Source: JABDMH01 sp965223105
Lineage (GTDB): Bacteria; Bacteroidota; Bacteroidia; Chitinophagales; Saprospiraceae
Length of the DNA: 64,000 bases
Assembly (NCBI GenBank): GCA_965223105.1
Contig: OZ244987.1
Location: 3,410,001 to 3,474,000, forward strand
Reading direction: 5' to 3'
This document shows positions 27,594 through 37,437 of this stretch, piece by piece. Within the stretch, counting starts at the first letter, position 1. The number at the start of each line of letters is the position of its first letter. Both the position numbers and the translations under genes were made by a program. Below the pieces are notes generated by a model that was not told where the DNA came from, searched no databases, and saw only the letters and a list, made by a program, of their open reading frames with translations.

Positions 27594-27682
27594 AGTTTAT
27601 AAAAGAATTTTGTACAAATAAAGAATTAAAATCCACCTGTAAGGAAGGTGAATGAATAAGCTTGCAATGGTCATGCTTAGTG

Positions 27683-28150
27683 TCAGGTCAGCTGCTTTCC
27701 GACAGATTCCACAGTGATACTGCAATTTTGAATAATCTTCTCTAGTCCCAATGACATCGCCTCAAGTAAATCCTGGGAAATGCCAGCCAGGGCTGTAGCC
27801 CGATTCTGGGCAATAATTACATTTAATTTTTCCAGCACTTCCCCGCCTAATTTGGTAATGATTAGTGAATGCCGACGTCGATCAGACTCATGATAGGCTC
27901 GCTTTAAATGACCTTTCTGAACCATCAATTGGATCATCCGGGTAATCGACGCATAGTCCTTGAAAACCATCTGAGAAATTTCAGTTTGTGATATCCCGGG
28001 ATAATCTTGAATTGCACGCAACACGAGAAGCTGATCGATCGTAATGTCAAATCCCTGAGTATCGAGGTTTCGCTGACTGTATGTTCGATAAGTCTTTATG
28101 GCCTTTTCAATGGCATAGAAGATGGTCCGTTGCGGGTTTTCAACTTGCAT
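27683..28150 (-). CDS. MarR family transcriptional regulator
   Basis: The 155-residue product has the MarR winged helix-turn-helix: LLVLRAIQDYPGISQTEIS, then the recognition helix region DYASITRMIQLMVQKGHLKR and the wing YHESDRRRHSLIITKLG. MarR proteins are dimeric cytoplasmic repressors, usually relieved by small phenolic or oxidant ligands. It sits alone between the S41 and sulfatase genes, all on the minus strand. Its target is not evident. Confidence 0.92.
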   Translation of the reverse strand: MQVENPQRTIFYAIEKAIKTYRTYSQRNLDTQGFDITIDQLLVLRAIQDYPGISQTEISQMVFKDYASITRMIQLMVQKGHLKRAYHESDRRRHSLIITKLGGEVLEKLNVIIAQNRATALAGISQDLLEAMSLGLEKIIQNCSITVESVGKQLT

Positions 28151-28296
28151 GAGTCTATATTTGATACAAATATAATTGATATATCAAATAATTCCAACCT
28201 CACTGACAAGTTTATGCTGCTGGCCTTTCAATGTTCCTTAATGATTTGTCTGCTCACACAACACGTGACGCTTTACAAGAGGTAAGGGCACTGTTT

Positions 28297-29742
28297 CTAC
28301 CGGTAGTCTTGACCATTGAGGCTGGAGATCACCGAAGACTGCCAGGTAGAAAGGGCGAGCTTTAATTTCTCGGCACGCTGATTCTCCATCAGGATAATAT
28401 CATGCTCTTCCATAGGATCTTCCTCGAGGTTGTACAGTTCAAAACTGACCGGATCACTCCCCCGCTCAATACGGTGTAGTTTCCAAGGCCAATCCAACCA
28501 TGCGGAGTGCCCTTGCGTACTGTCTACGGTGAACACCTCAGAAAGATCAGCAGCACCCATTCGCAATCGTGAGGAATCAGTAACCATTTTGCCATTTTGC
28601 TGGGCAGCAAGTAATTCTGGCATCCATTCTCTGCTGGGTGTGCGGACTCCCCTGCGAGGGTACTGCCAAAAGCCTAGACCCTGCCTCGTAAATGCTGATT
28701 GGCCTTGGATGGTTGGTAACAATGTAATCCCATCCAATGGATAAGTATCATCTAAAGAAAAGCCGGCGATATCTAGAATCGTTGGAAAAATATCTGAAGT
28801 ACTGCATACCGATTTCACACGTAGAGGCTCTTCGATCATCTCCGGCCAATCCAACAGTGCCGGGACACGCAATCCACCTTCGTATATCTGCCCTTTGTGG
28901 CCACGACCACCAGTGATTCCAAACTTGGGCAGTCCACCGTTATCGCTGCAGTACCAAATGATCGTATTTTCGTGATCAGGAAGCTGACGAATTTCTGATC
29001 TGAGCTTGCCAAAGGCACGGTCCATACCAGTGATTTCCCCGTAAAAATGTTGAAATGAGCTGTCAGAAACATCTTGGTATAAAGACCGGTCTTCTTCGAT
29101 GGACTCATGCGGTGAATGGGGAGATCCAAACCATACAATGGCCAGGTAAGGTTTCCCTTCCGTATGGTTCTGGTGAATAAACTCCAATGCTGCATCCACT
29201 GTAATCATGGAGCTTTCACCTGTGATCTGCTCAGCAATTCCCTTTCGACTGAGAATAGGATCATTGTCGAAAAAATTAGGTGCCGACAACCATTCATCAA
29301 AACCACTGTTGCCCGGATTTACCGGACTACCCAGCTGTACAGACCCCAGATGCCATTTGCCGAAGTGACCTGTGACATAATCAGCGTCTTTTAGCTTTTC
29401 TGCCAAGGTGATCTCCTGTGGTCTTAGGGTATGGCCCCAGCTGAAACATTTCATCCGGTTTGGATGCCTACCGGTCAAGACACTGGCTCGGGTCGGTGAG
29501 CACACGGGAGCAGCCGCATAGAAGCGATCGAACCTCAGACATTCTCTGGCACATTGATCAAAATGAGGAGTCTTTAGCGTTTTATGTCCATGGTAAGCCA
29601 TATCTCCCCAGCCTTGGTCATCAGCCATCACCAGTACAAAGTTGGGACGATTTTCTGGCTGATTGGGAGTACGATCCCCGCAAGACCAAAATGTCGTGCA
29701 CAGCAGAAGCAAACCGCAAACTCTTATATAAACTGATTGCAT
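28297..29742 (-). CDS. Type I sulfatase lipoprotein
   Basis: The ATG at 29742 gives a lipoprotein signal (ending LLLLCTTFWSC); in-frame codons upstream would add a tail before it. The sulfatase fold follows: NFVLVMADDQGWGDMAYHG, CSPTRASVLTGRHP with the formylglycine Cys, a complete FGKWHLG segment and YCSDNGG. Unlike the sulfatase at 13827, the active-site region is complete. It is a 481-residue enzyme of the S1 type; the substrate is unknown. It probably has its own promoter in the gap up to 30102. Confidence 0.92.
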   Translation of the reverse strand: MQSVYIRVCGLLLLCTTFWSCGDRTPNQPENRPNFVLVMADDQGWGDMAYHGHKTLKTPHFDQCARECLRFDRFYAAAPVCSPTRASVLTGRHPNRMKCFSWGHTLRPQEITLAEKLKDADYVTGHFGKWHLGSVQLGSPVNPGNSGFDEWLSAPNFFDNDPILSRKGIAEQITGESSMITVDAALEFIHQNHTEGKPYLAIVWFGSPHSPHESIEEDRSLYQDVSDSSFQHFYGEITGMDRAFGKLRSEIRQLPDHENTIIWYCSDNGGLPKFGITGGRGHKGQIYEGGLRVPALLDWPEMIEEPLRVKSVCSTSDIFPTILDIAGFSLDDTYPLDGITLLPTIQGQSAFTRQGLGFWQYPRRGVRTPSREWMPELLAAQQNGKMVTDSSRLRMGAADLSEVFTVDSTQGHSAWLDWPWKLHRIERGSDPVSFELYNLEEDPMEEHDIILMENQRAEKLKLALSTWQSSVISSLNGQDYR

Positions 29743-30102
29743 AAAAATGATTTCTCTAAAAATAGTGAATTCCATTCCAATCATTGGTTGTGTCTTCACC
29801 TCAGCAGTAGTGGGTTGTTTGAATTTTTCAACTACAAATCCAAATCATCTGCCACCATAGAATTTAACCTTGTCTAGAAATATTTTGCCTAAAGTTGTAA
29901 ACTTCAGGCAACAGCTTGTGGTCATTTACACTAACTCATAAAATTCGTTGACTGAAGTTTAGTTTGCAACTTTAAACCGATATCTTTCCAATATCCATAC
30001 GATGATTTTCGACAGATTTTGGAATAGGCAAGATATATTTTTCTGAATCGAGCCAGAAACATCAGATATCTTGATTTGTCAATAAAAGGAATTTGACCCA
30101 TA
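29743..30102. other. 360-bp intergenic region with an inverted repeat
   Basis: No gene is visible. An imperfect inverted repeat, AAAGTTGTAAACTTCAG (29891-29907) against CTGAAGTTTAG...AACTTT (29952-29973), could form a long hairpin with a loop of about 44 nt. It lies between the end of the histidine kinase gene and the start of the sulfatase gene, both on the minus strand, so it may be a terminator or regulatory structure. No clear T-tract follows it. Confidence 0.45.
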
Positions 30103-32112
30103 TTAAGCTGCTTTCCGAAAATCATTGATCACCAACCGCACGGTGGTACCATTTTCTGACTCGACTTCAAGATCGGCTTCAAGTTTCTTGGTAAATGATT
30201 GAATCAACTTATGCCCAAACGATCGGCCATTATTTTGAAGCATGTCAACGGGCATTCCTTTACCATTGTCGGAAATCTCCAATATCAGTTTTTCATCCTG
30301 CTCTGTCAACTTAATTTTCAGAATGCCTTGTTGTTGTTCAGAAAATGCATGCTTCAAGGCATTCGTAATTAATTCATTGGTAATCAAACCCAATGGTACT
30401 ACAGAGTCGATATCCAAATGTATTGGATCAATTTCCTTTACTAAAGAAATATGCTCATCAGAAATATTCAGGGTATGGAAAATACCATCAATCAATTTAT
30501 CAAAATATTCCGCCATGTCTACCCCTGTCAAGTTGTCTTCTTGATAAAGATTTTCGTGCAATAATGCCATCGACCGTACCCGGTTGCGACCGGCACTGAT
30601 GGCATCAAGCGCAGATACATCGTCAATGTATCGAGACTGTAATCTCAACAAACTGGAAATGACTTGCAGGTTATTCTTAACCCGGTGATGGATCTCTCTA
30701 AGTAAAATATCTTTCTCCCTCAGTGCTCTTGAAATGACACTATTTTTCTCAGCAAGAACAGCTTCAGATTTCTTCTTTATCTGAAAGTTACGATATACCA
30801 GATAGGCCACAATGATGGCAAATAGCAGTAAAACCGTCAATATGATCATGGCTATCCGCTGCCGTTTTTGCCGCTCTGCTCTAAGCAAGGCAGTGGCTTG
30901 CTCTTCCACCAATCTTTTTTCTTCCACCCGGTCAAATTGATATTGCATCTCCAACTGGGTGATGTGTCTGATATTCTCTTCATTCCTGACCGAATCACTT
31001 AGTATTTTTAGTCGCTCGTGAAAATGTAAAGCCTGTCGATAATCTCCCACTGTTTTAAGTGTCTGAAATAAACAATCACAGGCCTTTTGATTATAATCTA
31101 TCAGCTCACTCTCGGCTGCTAATTTCTGACCCCTGTCACATAAGCGATGAGCTTCACCGTAATCACCCTTCAGCAGTTTTATTCGACCCAAATCTACATA
31201 GGCATAGGTCCTCCCAATCTGATTATCAATGTCTTCAAACACGAGCACCGCATTCTGCAAATAATCCTCGGCCTCCTCGAGTCGATTCAGGCCAGCCAAT
31301 GCGTTGCCAATATTGAGATCTGACATAGCCAATGCTCTCTGGCCTCCTTCTCCTTCTACCTTCAACTGCTTGGCTTCTATCTGAATTTGATAGGCGGAAT
31401 CATAGATGCCTCTTTCCAGAAAAATAGATCCCTTATTCATCAGTACCGTACCTGCTAAGGCCAGTTCTTCCATGGAGATCAGCAATGCAAAAGCTTGATC
31501 GTAGTGATCAGCAGCAATGACATAGTCCTCCACACTATTATACAGATTGGCCAGGTTATTATGTAATATGCATTTGCTGCGTTGGTGTCCGATGATAATT
31601 TCTTCATCAGAATCTTCGGGTACTTTATTGAGTTCAAGTACCTCCAGTGCATCGAGAAAATACTGAATCGCCCCTCGGATATCTCCCTGCTTTCGCATCA
31701 TGGTGGCCTTTTGAGCCAAAAAGTCGGATTTCAAAATGAAGTCCAATTGGCTTTCTTCATGTTTCATTCCTCTTTCGAAATACCAATCGGCACTGTCAAA
31801 GGCAGCATGTGCGACAAAGAACTGCATATAATTTAGATACCCTAAGACTACTTCACCAGAGAGATTATTGTCAATGGCTAATTGCATAGCAGAATCAAGA
31901 AAAATCTTGCTAAATGGAGCCAACTCATGAACGTAGGTGGCCTGTGTTTGCAACTCAGCAATCTTCTCTTCGATCTTTCCCAAAGAATCGATCCGTTTGA
32001 AAACCTGGGTAATCACTTCATGTTGTTTAGGGTTGACTTGTGCGAAAAATCTAGGGACTGAAAAGAACAGTAGAATAACGACCAGATGTGCATGAAATAA
32101 TGGGTGTTTCAT
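30103..32112 (-). CDS. TPR-containing histidine kinase (HisKA_2 type)
   Basis: The 669-residue protein starts with a signal peptide (VVILLFFSVPRFFAQ). About 350 residues of TPR-like helices follow in the periplasm (for example HNNLANLYNSVEDYVIAADHY and GNALAGLNRLEEAEDYLQNAV). A coiled region leads to a transmembrane helix at about 420-440 (AMIILTVLLLFAIIVAYLVY). The cytoplasmic part has the HisKA_2 motif REIHHRVKNNLQVISSLLRL (His475/476 are the phosphorylation candidates), then ATPase motifs NELITNALKHAF, DNGKGMP and GRSFGHKLIQSF. It probably passes phosphate to a response regulator encoded elsewhere. The next gene is divergent, 162 bp away. Confidence 0.92.
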   Translation of the reverse strand: MKHPLFHAHLVVILLFFSVPRFFAQVNPKQHEVITQVFKRIDSLGKIEEKIAELQTQATYVHELAPFSKIFLDSAMQLAIDNNLSGEVVLGYLNYMQFFVAHAAFDSADWYFERGMKHEESQLDFILKSDFLAQKATMMRKQGDIRGAIQYFLDALEVLELNKVPEDSDEEIIIGHQRSKCILHNNLANLYNSVEDYVIAADHYDQAFALLISMEELALAGTVLMNKGSIFLERGIYDSAYQIQIEAKQLKVEGEGGQRALAMSDLNIGNALAGLNRLEEAEDYLQNAVLVFEDIDNQIGRTYAYVDLGRIKLLKGDYGEAHRLCDRGQKLAAESELIDYNQKACDCLFQTLKTVGDYRQALHFHERLKILSDSVRNEENIRHITQLEMQYQFDRVEEKRLVEEQATALLRAERQKRQRIAMIILTVLLLFAIIVAYLVYRNFQIKKKSEAVLAEKNSVISRALREKDILLREIHHRVKNNLQVISSLLRLQSRYIDDVSALDAISAGRNRVRSMALLHENLYQEDNLTGVDMAEYFDKLIDGIFHTLNISDEHISLVKEIDPIHLDIDSVVPLGLITNELITNALKHAFSEQQQGILKIKLTEQDEKLILEISDNGKGMPVDMLQNNGRSFGHKLIQSFTKKLEADLEVESENGTTVRLVINDFRKAA

Positions 32113-32274
32113 CTATTATGGGATTGCAGATTTCCACTCAAAATACACCAGCACATCTTAATGTCCAACTTAATCCCGAAGCTGACCTACTCGAATCTCT
32201 TGAAATTTAGAGGGCCCATTATGGAGATTTTGGGTAAATTATGAAATACTGCGGGTGAATCTTATCAAAAACTA

Positions 32275-32976
32275 ATGCGAAACCGAGGAGCCAGTCCCAG
32301 AGACAAGCTGCTGTTCCACGACCGTCGAAGGTCCGTTCTGAAATCAGCGGTCAACGATCTCTCATGGCTTCTGACGCACGGCTATGCCGTACACGCTGCC
32401 AGTGAGCTTGTGGGTAATCGCCATCGACTTACCAAGAGACAAAGGGAATCAGTGATTCGGATGAGCGTTGGCGCTCCTCAAGTTCGGCAACGAAAAAAAA
32501 TTAGAGTCTCTTCATCAGTCCTTAGGAATGCCACGATAGAGATTGATGGATTCAATCAGCTCATTCTTGTCGAAGGGCTGCTTTCTGGTGCCTATATCTT
32601 TAGGGGAAAGGATGGTGTATATCGCGATATCTCAGGTATTCATGGGTCTTACCGGCGGGTCTCCCAAACTCAGGATGCTATTCTAATGGTAGGGAGGTCT
32701 CTCCAACATTTTGGCGCTTCGCGGATACATTGGATTTTGGACAAACCTGTATCCAATAGTGGACGGCTGCGATCATTACTCACAGAAATTGCTCGAAACA
32801 ATGGTTTCCCATGGACCGTCCAGCTCGTCAATAACCCGGATGCGAAATTGGTTCGATCCGATTATATCGTGATCACTTCCGACGGTCACGTACTGGATCA
32901 AGTCAAACAGTGGTATAACTTAATTGATTATTTGGTTAAATATAAGATCAGGAATACCAATATCATTTCGGCATAA
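32275..32976 (+). CDS. DUF434/DUF5616 protein of unknown function
   Basis: The 233-residue product has N-terminal features of DUF434 (RGASPRDKLLFHDR, SWLLTHGYAVHAASELVGNRHRL) followed by a region like DUF5616 (NATIEIDGFNQLILVEGLLS, GRLRSLLTEIARNNGFPW, VRSDYIVITSDG). Both domains have no known biochemical role, and they are scattered in archaea and bacteria. Acidic and histidine residues in the central part could be catalytic, but I cannot assign one. It has no signal peptide. It lies between the divergent histidine kinase and a sulfatase gene that starts 58 bp downstream, so it may be co-transcribed with that gene. Confidence 0.75.
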   Translation: MRNRGASPRDKLLFHDRRRSVLKSAVNDLSWLLTHGYAVHAASELVGNRHRLTKRQRESVIRMSVGAPQVRQRKKIRVSSSVLRNATIEIDGFNQLILVEGLLSGAYIFRGKDGVYRDISGIHGSYRRVSQTQDAILMVGRSLQHFGASRIHWILDKPVSNSGRLRSLLTEIARNNGFPWTVQLVNNPDAKLVRSDYIVITSDGHVLDQVKQWYNLIDYLVKYKIRNTNIISA

Positions 32977-33034
32977 AAAACCAGGTACCTCTATAACGGA
33001 AGATGCTATTTTTACAGAAAGTCCAGTGAAATCG

Positions 33035-34489
33035 ATGAAAATATCAGGTTACCTATTTACCATCAGTCTTTCAATATGCCTGCTCTCCTTCGTGGGAAAA
33101 GATCATGGTCCTGCCAAACCCAATATTGTACTCATTCTGGCTGATGATCTTGGATATGGGGATTTGAGCTGTTATCGTCAGCATATCCTGCAGACTCCCC
33201 ATATTGATCAATTGGCAGCCGAGGGCATTCGATTCACCCAATTTTACGCTGGTGCTACTGTATGTGCCCCCTCGCGCGCCAGTCTCCTCACCGGAAAACA
33301 TACCGGCCATACCTCAGTAAGGGGTAACAGTCCAGCGGGTCAAATGGTCGGGCGACAGGAAGCCACCCTTGCCTCAGTGCTAAAACAGCAGGGATATATG
33401 TGTGGTATCATTGGTAAGTGGGGCGTGGGCAATGGCCTTCCTTTAGACGATCCCAAAAAAACGGGATTTGATCACCATCTCGGCTATATTAACATGTGGC
33501 ATGCTCATAATTTCTATCCCGAATTTCTTATTGAAAACGGACAATATTATCCCTTGGAAGGTAATAAAACCAGCAGTTCTTTTGCTTACCCTACCAATAT
33601 GCCAGAGGGTGCCGGGGTGGCCCAAGAGAAGTCCATTCATGCCCACAATGTTTTTGAAAGAGAAGCCCTTAATTTTATTAATGCTCATCACCGGAGACCT
33701 TTTTTTCTTTTCTTATCTCTCAACATGCCACACGCCAATAATGAAGCAGGAAAATTTACTGGAGATGGGATGGAAGTTCCCACCAAAAAAATCGACGGGA
33801 TCAGCCAGCCGGATTATGGAAAATTTGCCGGTGAAGGATGGCCTGTTCCAGAAAAGGGATTTGCAAAGATGATCGACATGATTGATCAAACGGTAGGAAG
33901 AATTCAAGAGCATCTGAAGAGTCTAGACTTGTTAGAAAATACCCTGATTATTTTTACTAGTGATAATGGACCCCATCAGGAGGGTGGCCATCAAATGGCA
34001 TTTTTTGATAGTAACGGACCACTAAGGGGAATGAAAAGAGACCTCTACGAAGGAGGGGTACGTGTGCCATTTATTGCTTCATGGCCTGGTCACATTAAAT
34101 CTGGTACAACCTCACATCATATGAGCGCATTTTGGGACATCCTGCCAACCTTTTGCGATTTGTCGGGAGGTATTTTGCCACCAGATCTCGATGGGATATC
34201 ATTCTTACCCACCCTGTTTGACCAAAAAAATCAGCAAGTACATCGATTTTTGTACTGGGAATTTTATGAAAAGGGCGGCAGAAGTGCGGTACGGCAAGGC
34301 AACTGGAAGCTGGTAAGCCTTAATATCCGAGATACCTCCAATGCAGTAGTTCATGAACTATACGACTTGTCGAGCGATCTTGCAGAGTCTGACAATGTAG
34401 CGGATCAACACCCGGAAGTCGTCTCCCACCTTTTGAAAGCGGCACAATCGGCGCACATCAAACATCCGCTCATATCCCTCTATGAATAA
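33035..34489 (+). CDS. Type I sulfatase, secreted
   Basis: The ATG at 33035 begins a signal-like segment (MKISGYLFTISLSICLLSFVG). In-frame residues before it overlap the DUF434 gene and are unlikely. Sulfatase motifs: NIVLILADDLGYGDLSCYRQ, CAPSRASLLTGKHTGH with the formylglycine Cys, IIGKWGVGNGLP in place of the common GKWHLG, and IFTSDNGPHQEGGHQ. The protein is 484 residues, a usual single-domain size. The substrate is unknown. It is the third such enzyme in this window, consistent with a sulfated-glycan lifestyle (inference). Confidence 0.92.
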   Translation: MKISGYLFTISLSICLLSFVGKDHGPAKPNIVLILADDLGYGDLSCYRQHILQTPHIDQLAAEGIRFTQFYAGATVCAPSRASLLTGKHTGHTSVRGNSPAGQMVGRQEATLASVLKQQGYMCGIIGKWGVGNGLPLDDPKKTGFDHHLGYINMWHAHNFYPEFLIENGQYYPLEGNKTSSSFAYPTNMPEGAGVAQEKSIHAHNVFEREALNFINAHHRRPFFLFLSLNMPHANNEAGKFTGDGMEVPTKKIDGISQPDYGKFAGEGWPVPEKGFAKMIDMIDQTVGRIQEHLKSLDLLENTLIIFTSDNGPHQEGGHQMAFFDSNGPLRGMKRDLYEGGVRVPFIASWPGHIKSGTTSHHMSAFWDILPTFCDLSGGILPPDLDGISFLPTLFDQKNQQVHRFLYWEFYEKGGRSAVRQGNWKLVSLNIRDTSNAVVHELYDLSSDLAESDNVADQHPEVVSHLLKAAQSAHIKHPLISLYE

Positions 34490-34862
34490 CCTCTGAATTT
34501 CCAGGTTGGTTTAACGGCGGTCTCAATTCGGATTCATCACTGATTATCATCATCGTTCAAAAAAATGTACCACCTCAAAGCCGGAGGTTGATCAAAAGAT
34601 GAGATCTGTATTCGATTCGATCAATCTCCTCTTAGCCGTCTGGTTCAACCTTTTCTTGGTTGAAATAGTATAAAATTTCGTTGATAAACAGCACCCAATT
34701 TCACAGGCCTCGCTACGTTGAGTCATGAACATGCTGTAAAATAGTTGAAGAATCTCAGTGCAGTCTCTTAACATTTAACATACTGAAAAAAGGCCACTCA
34801 AGAAGAAAATTTATTATTTTCTTCCTGGCAAGTACCTGGTGAAAAATAAAAATACTGGACAA
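34490..34862. other. About 370-bp intergenic region
   Basis: Nothing with protein-like composition is seen on either strand. The region separates the third sulfatase from the enolase-superfamily gene on the same strand and is probably untranslated leader and promoter. Confidence 0.4.
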
Positions 34863-36128
34863 ATGGATTGGGATAATATAGAGCGCAGAAGCTTACTAAA
34901 AGGTTTGTATTTATCAGCAATAGGTAGCTTTGTGCCTTTGCTTTCATTCGATGAGAAACCACCCCGGAAGCCCACTTCCGATGACGTGGATACCGATATC
35001 AAAATTACGCGGATCCGCTTCTATGAAGCACCATCACGGCCGATGGTCAACCAAAGTGCCCACGTTGTGACCATTGAAACCGACGCAGGAATAACAGGTG
35101 TCGGCGAAGGGGGTACTGCTTACCTGGTAGATCAAATGGCAAAACTCTTGATCGGTCAAAACCCTTTCCATACCGAGAAATTGTGGCAATTGATGTACCG
35201 TGGTCATTTCTATCCGCCGGGAAGAGAAAAAATTCATGCCTTAGGAGCACTGGATATGGCCCTTTGGGACATTAAGGGTAAGGTCTTGGATGTGCCCATT
35301 TCCCTTCTACTGGGGGGGAAGGCAAGAAAGTATTGTGAATGCTATACTACGGCTTATCCATTTCAAGGCGCGCTAAAGGATAAGGCAAGAGCGGCCATGG
35401 ATGACGGATTTAGGGCTTTTAGATATAGTGTTACCGGCCCACCAAATCGGGGAACAGCGTACAATAGTCATCAGGCTGTCAGGCAAACGGCCCAAGATTG
35501 TAAGGAGATCAGAATGGGAGTCGGTGAAAACGGTGACTGGTGTATCGACTACCATACCCGGTTAGACTTACCAGATGCCATTCGACTTTCCACATTGATC
35601 GAAGACCTGGAGCCCTATTTTGTGGAAGACCTGGTTCGTAGCGAAAATAAGCGCACCTACGAAACTCTCCGTCAAATGGTAAAAGTACCCATTGCTGTCG
35701 GTGAACAATTCGGTGATCGATGGGATATCGCAGAATTTATAGAGAGAGATCTGATAGACTATTCAAGGGTTTCATTGCCAAACGCCGGAGGAATTACTGA
35801 ATTTCAAAAAATCGCTGCCATGTGTGAAGCACATTATATTGGCTTAGTGCCCCATTTCACTGGACCCATTTCTACTGCCGCACTGGTACATTGCTGTGCG
35901 CCATTCTCTGGTCCCGTGTTGATGGAAATGCTTGGCAAGGAAAAAAAGGACCTTGCACATCTGCCTGAAAGTTTTGATTTCCATGATGGTAAAATGTGGC
36001 CGAATGAACGTCCGGGTTTGGGAGTTACCTTGGATACCACCCCGCTGAAGCTCATTGGTGAGACCACGGAATACACGGAAGGCGTTCCCCAATATTTTCG
36101 TGCTGATGGATCATTTACGAATTGGTGA
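34863..36128 (+). CDS. Enolase-superfamily (mandelate racemase/dehydratase) enzyme with Tat-like signal
   Basis: An ATG at 34863 starts MDWDNIERRSLLKGLYLSAIGSF, a Tat-like export signal. A GTG at 34839 in frame would add eight residues without changing it. The mature part matches the enolase superfamily: KITRIRFYEAPS..., GVGEGGTAYLVDQMAKLL and HALGALDMALWDIKGKVL (capping and barrel start), then CIDYHTRLDLPDA, DLEPYFVEDLV, VGEQFGDRW and VPHFTGPIS. In D-galactonate- and mannonate-type dehydratases the metal ligands are Asp, Glu and Glu and two His act as bases; Asp-Tyr-His here (DYHTR) and PHF fit that pattern. The exact sugar acid is unknown. A Tat signal on an enolase-superfamily enzyme is unusual. 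The aldo/keto reductase gene follows. Confidence 0.87.
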   Translation: MDWDNIERRSLLKGLYLSAIGSFVPLLSFDEKPPRKPTSDDVDTDIKITRIRFYEAPSRPMVNQSAHVVTIETDAGITGVGEGGTAYLVDQMAKLLIGQNPFHTEKLWQLMYRGHFYPPGREKIHALGALDMALWDIKGKVLDVPISLLLGGKARKYCECYTTAYPFQGALKDKARAAMDDGFRAFRYSVTGPPNRGTAYNSHQAVRQTAQDCKEIRMGVGENGDWCIDYHTRLDLPDAIRLSTLIEDLEPYFVEDLVRSENKRTYETLRQMVKVPIAVGEQFGDRWDIAEFIERDLIDYSRVSLPNAGGITEFQKIAAMCEAHYIGLVPHFTGPISTAALVHCCAPFSGPVLMEMLGKEKKDLAHLPESFDFHDGKMWPNERPGLGVTLDTTPLKLIGETTEYTEGVPQYFRADGSFTNW

Positions 36129-36205
36129 ATTGAAGGGATAGGACGGTAAATATCAGTCCATTGTTAGCACGAAAATGGCGGGATCACCAGCATTTTTGTA
36201 ATTTT

Positions 36206-36210
36206 AGGAG
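36206..36210 (+). promoter_or_regulatory. Shine-Dalgarno-like AGGAG
   Basis: AGGAG lies nine bases before the ATG at 36220. Such a match is uncommon among the genes here, where starts are usually A-rich upstream instead. It supports 36220 over the second in-frame ATG at 36226. Confidence 0.5.
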
Positions 36211-36219
36211 ATTAAATAC

Positions 36220-37437
36220 ATGGTCATGAAGAAAGTAAACCGATCCGATCAGGGTTATTCACGTAGGGATTTCTTGTCTTTGAGTTCTGCAGCCTCACTG
36301 GGTGGTTTCACGACAAAAGGTCTACTGTCGAAAAACCCTTCACCAGCTGAAGAGGGTGCCTTTGATTTTAGTGCCATTGCACCAGAATGGAGGAATCAGC
36401 AGGAGGGCATGGCCTACCGCATGCTCGGTCGGACGGGATTGATGATTTCGGAAGTTGTCAATGGTGGTGACCCGGTAACCTCCGAAAATATTCGACCCAC
36501 CGAAATGGCCATTGAAAAGGGACTAAATTATCTCGACATGGCTCCAGCCTACAATCGTGGGGATACTGAAAAAGCTTACGGTAAAATTATCGACAGCTCA
36601 TCGAAAAGAGCCAAAGTTTTTATGACCACCAAAGTGAGTGGATTCTCCGGAGTGCGAAGTGCTCTGTACAAGGAGATTTTTGATGGATTACCCTCGGAAA
36701 AACAGCGTGCGATCCAGAAAAAGGCTGAAGACATGCGTGCCGGTAGGGGTGTCGATAAACCTGGATATTATTTTACCTATTGGCCGGGGCAGGAACGCTC
36801 TATGGACCCCAGCTATCTGGCCAATGCCATGGCCCCCGACTATGCCCATAAAGTCGAGGGAAGCAAAGCCTACCAGGAAAAGATCACTACTTCTCTTGAA
36901 GGGAGTTTAAAACGTACCGGGACGGACTATTTTGATATCCTTATGTGTCCTCATGGTGCAAATAGCCCTGAGGAAGTGCAAATACCCGAAATTTGGGAGA
37001 CTTTTGCTCGGTTAAAAAAAGATGGAAAAGTTCGGTTTTTGGGTGTTTCCACCCACAACGATCCGGCCGGTGTTTTATTTGCTGCCGCCGAGACCAATCA
37101 CTTCGATGTCTGTATGTGTGCCTATAATATCGCCAATGGTGGATATCTGGAAGATACCATCCGCTTCGCCCACAGGCAAAAAGGTATGGGAATCATTGGT
37201 ATGAAGGTTGCGATGGCCGTTGCGACCCATCACAAGGTATTGCAGCCAATCCCCCAATGGCGAATAGACAAAGTGAACCGGATCGTACCAGGAGACCTCA
37301 AGGCGCCAATGAAAGCCTATCTCTGGGCCTTACAGAATCCGGATATCTCCGGAGTGATTTCCAATCTATGGGATGCCGATTTTGTCGAAGAAAATTTGTC
37401 TCTAGCCGGGAAAAAGATCGAGTTAAATGCTGGGTAG
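36220..37437 (+). CDS. Aldo/keto reductase with twin-arginine signal
   Basis: A Tat motif (SRRDFLSLSSAASLGGF) precedes the aldo/keto reductase barrel. The catalytic tetrad is visible: Asp and Tyr in LDMAPAYNRGDTEKAYG, Lys in VFMTTKVSG, and His in DILMCPHG. GVSTHNDPAG and the late IIGMKVAMAV also fit. The family reduces sugar and other carbonyls with NADPH; Tat export suggests a role outside the cytoplasm with another electron donor, as in periplasmic oxidoreductases of Planctomycetota and Bacteroidota. It follows the enolase-superfamily gene by 91 bp, also Tat-like, so the two may be one unit. Confidence 0.9.
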   Translation: MVMKKVNRSDQGYSRRDFLSLSSAASLGGFTTKGLLSKNPSPAEEGAFDFSAIAPEWRNQQEGMAYRMLGRTGLMISEVVNGGDPVTSENIRPTEMAIEKGLNYLDMAPAYNRGDTEKAYGKIIDSSSKRAKVFMTTKVSGFSGVRSALYKEIFDGLPSEKQRAIQKKAEDMRAGRGVDKPGYYFTYWPGQERSMDPSYLANAMAPDYAHKVEGSKAYQEKITTSLEGSLKRTGTDYFDILMCPHGANSPEEVQIPEIWETFARLKKDGKVRFLGVSTHNDPAGVLFAAAETNHFDVCMCAYNIANGGYLEDTIRFAHRQKGMGIIGMKVAMAVATHHKVLQPIPQWRIDKVNRIVPGDLKAPMKAYLWALQNPDISGVISNLWDADFVEENLSLAGKKIELNAG

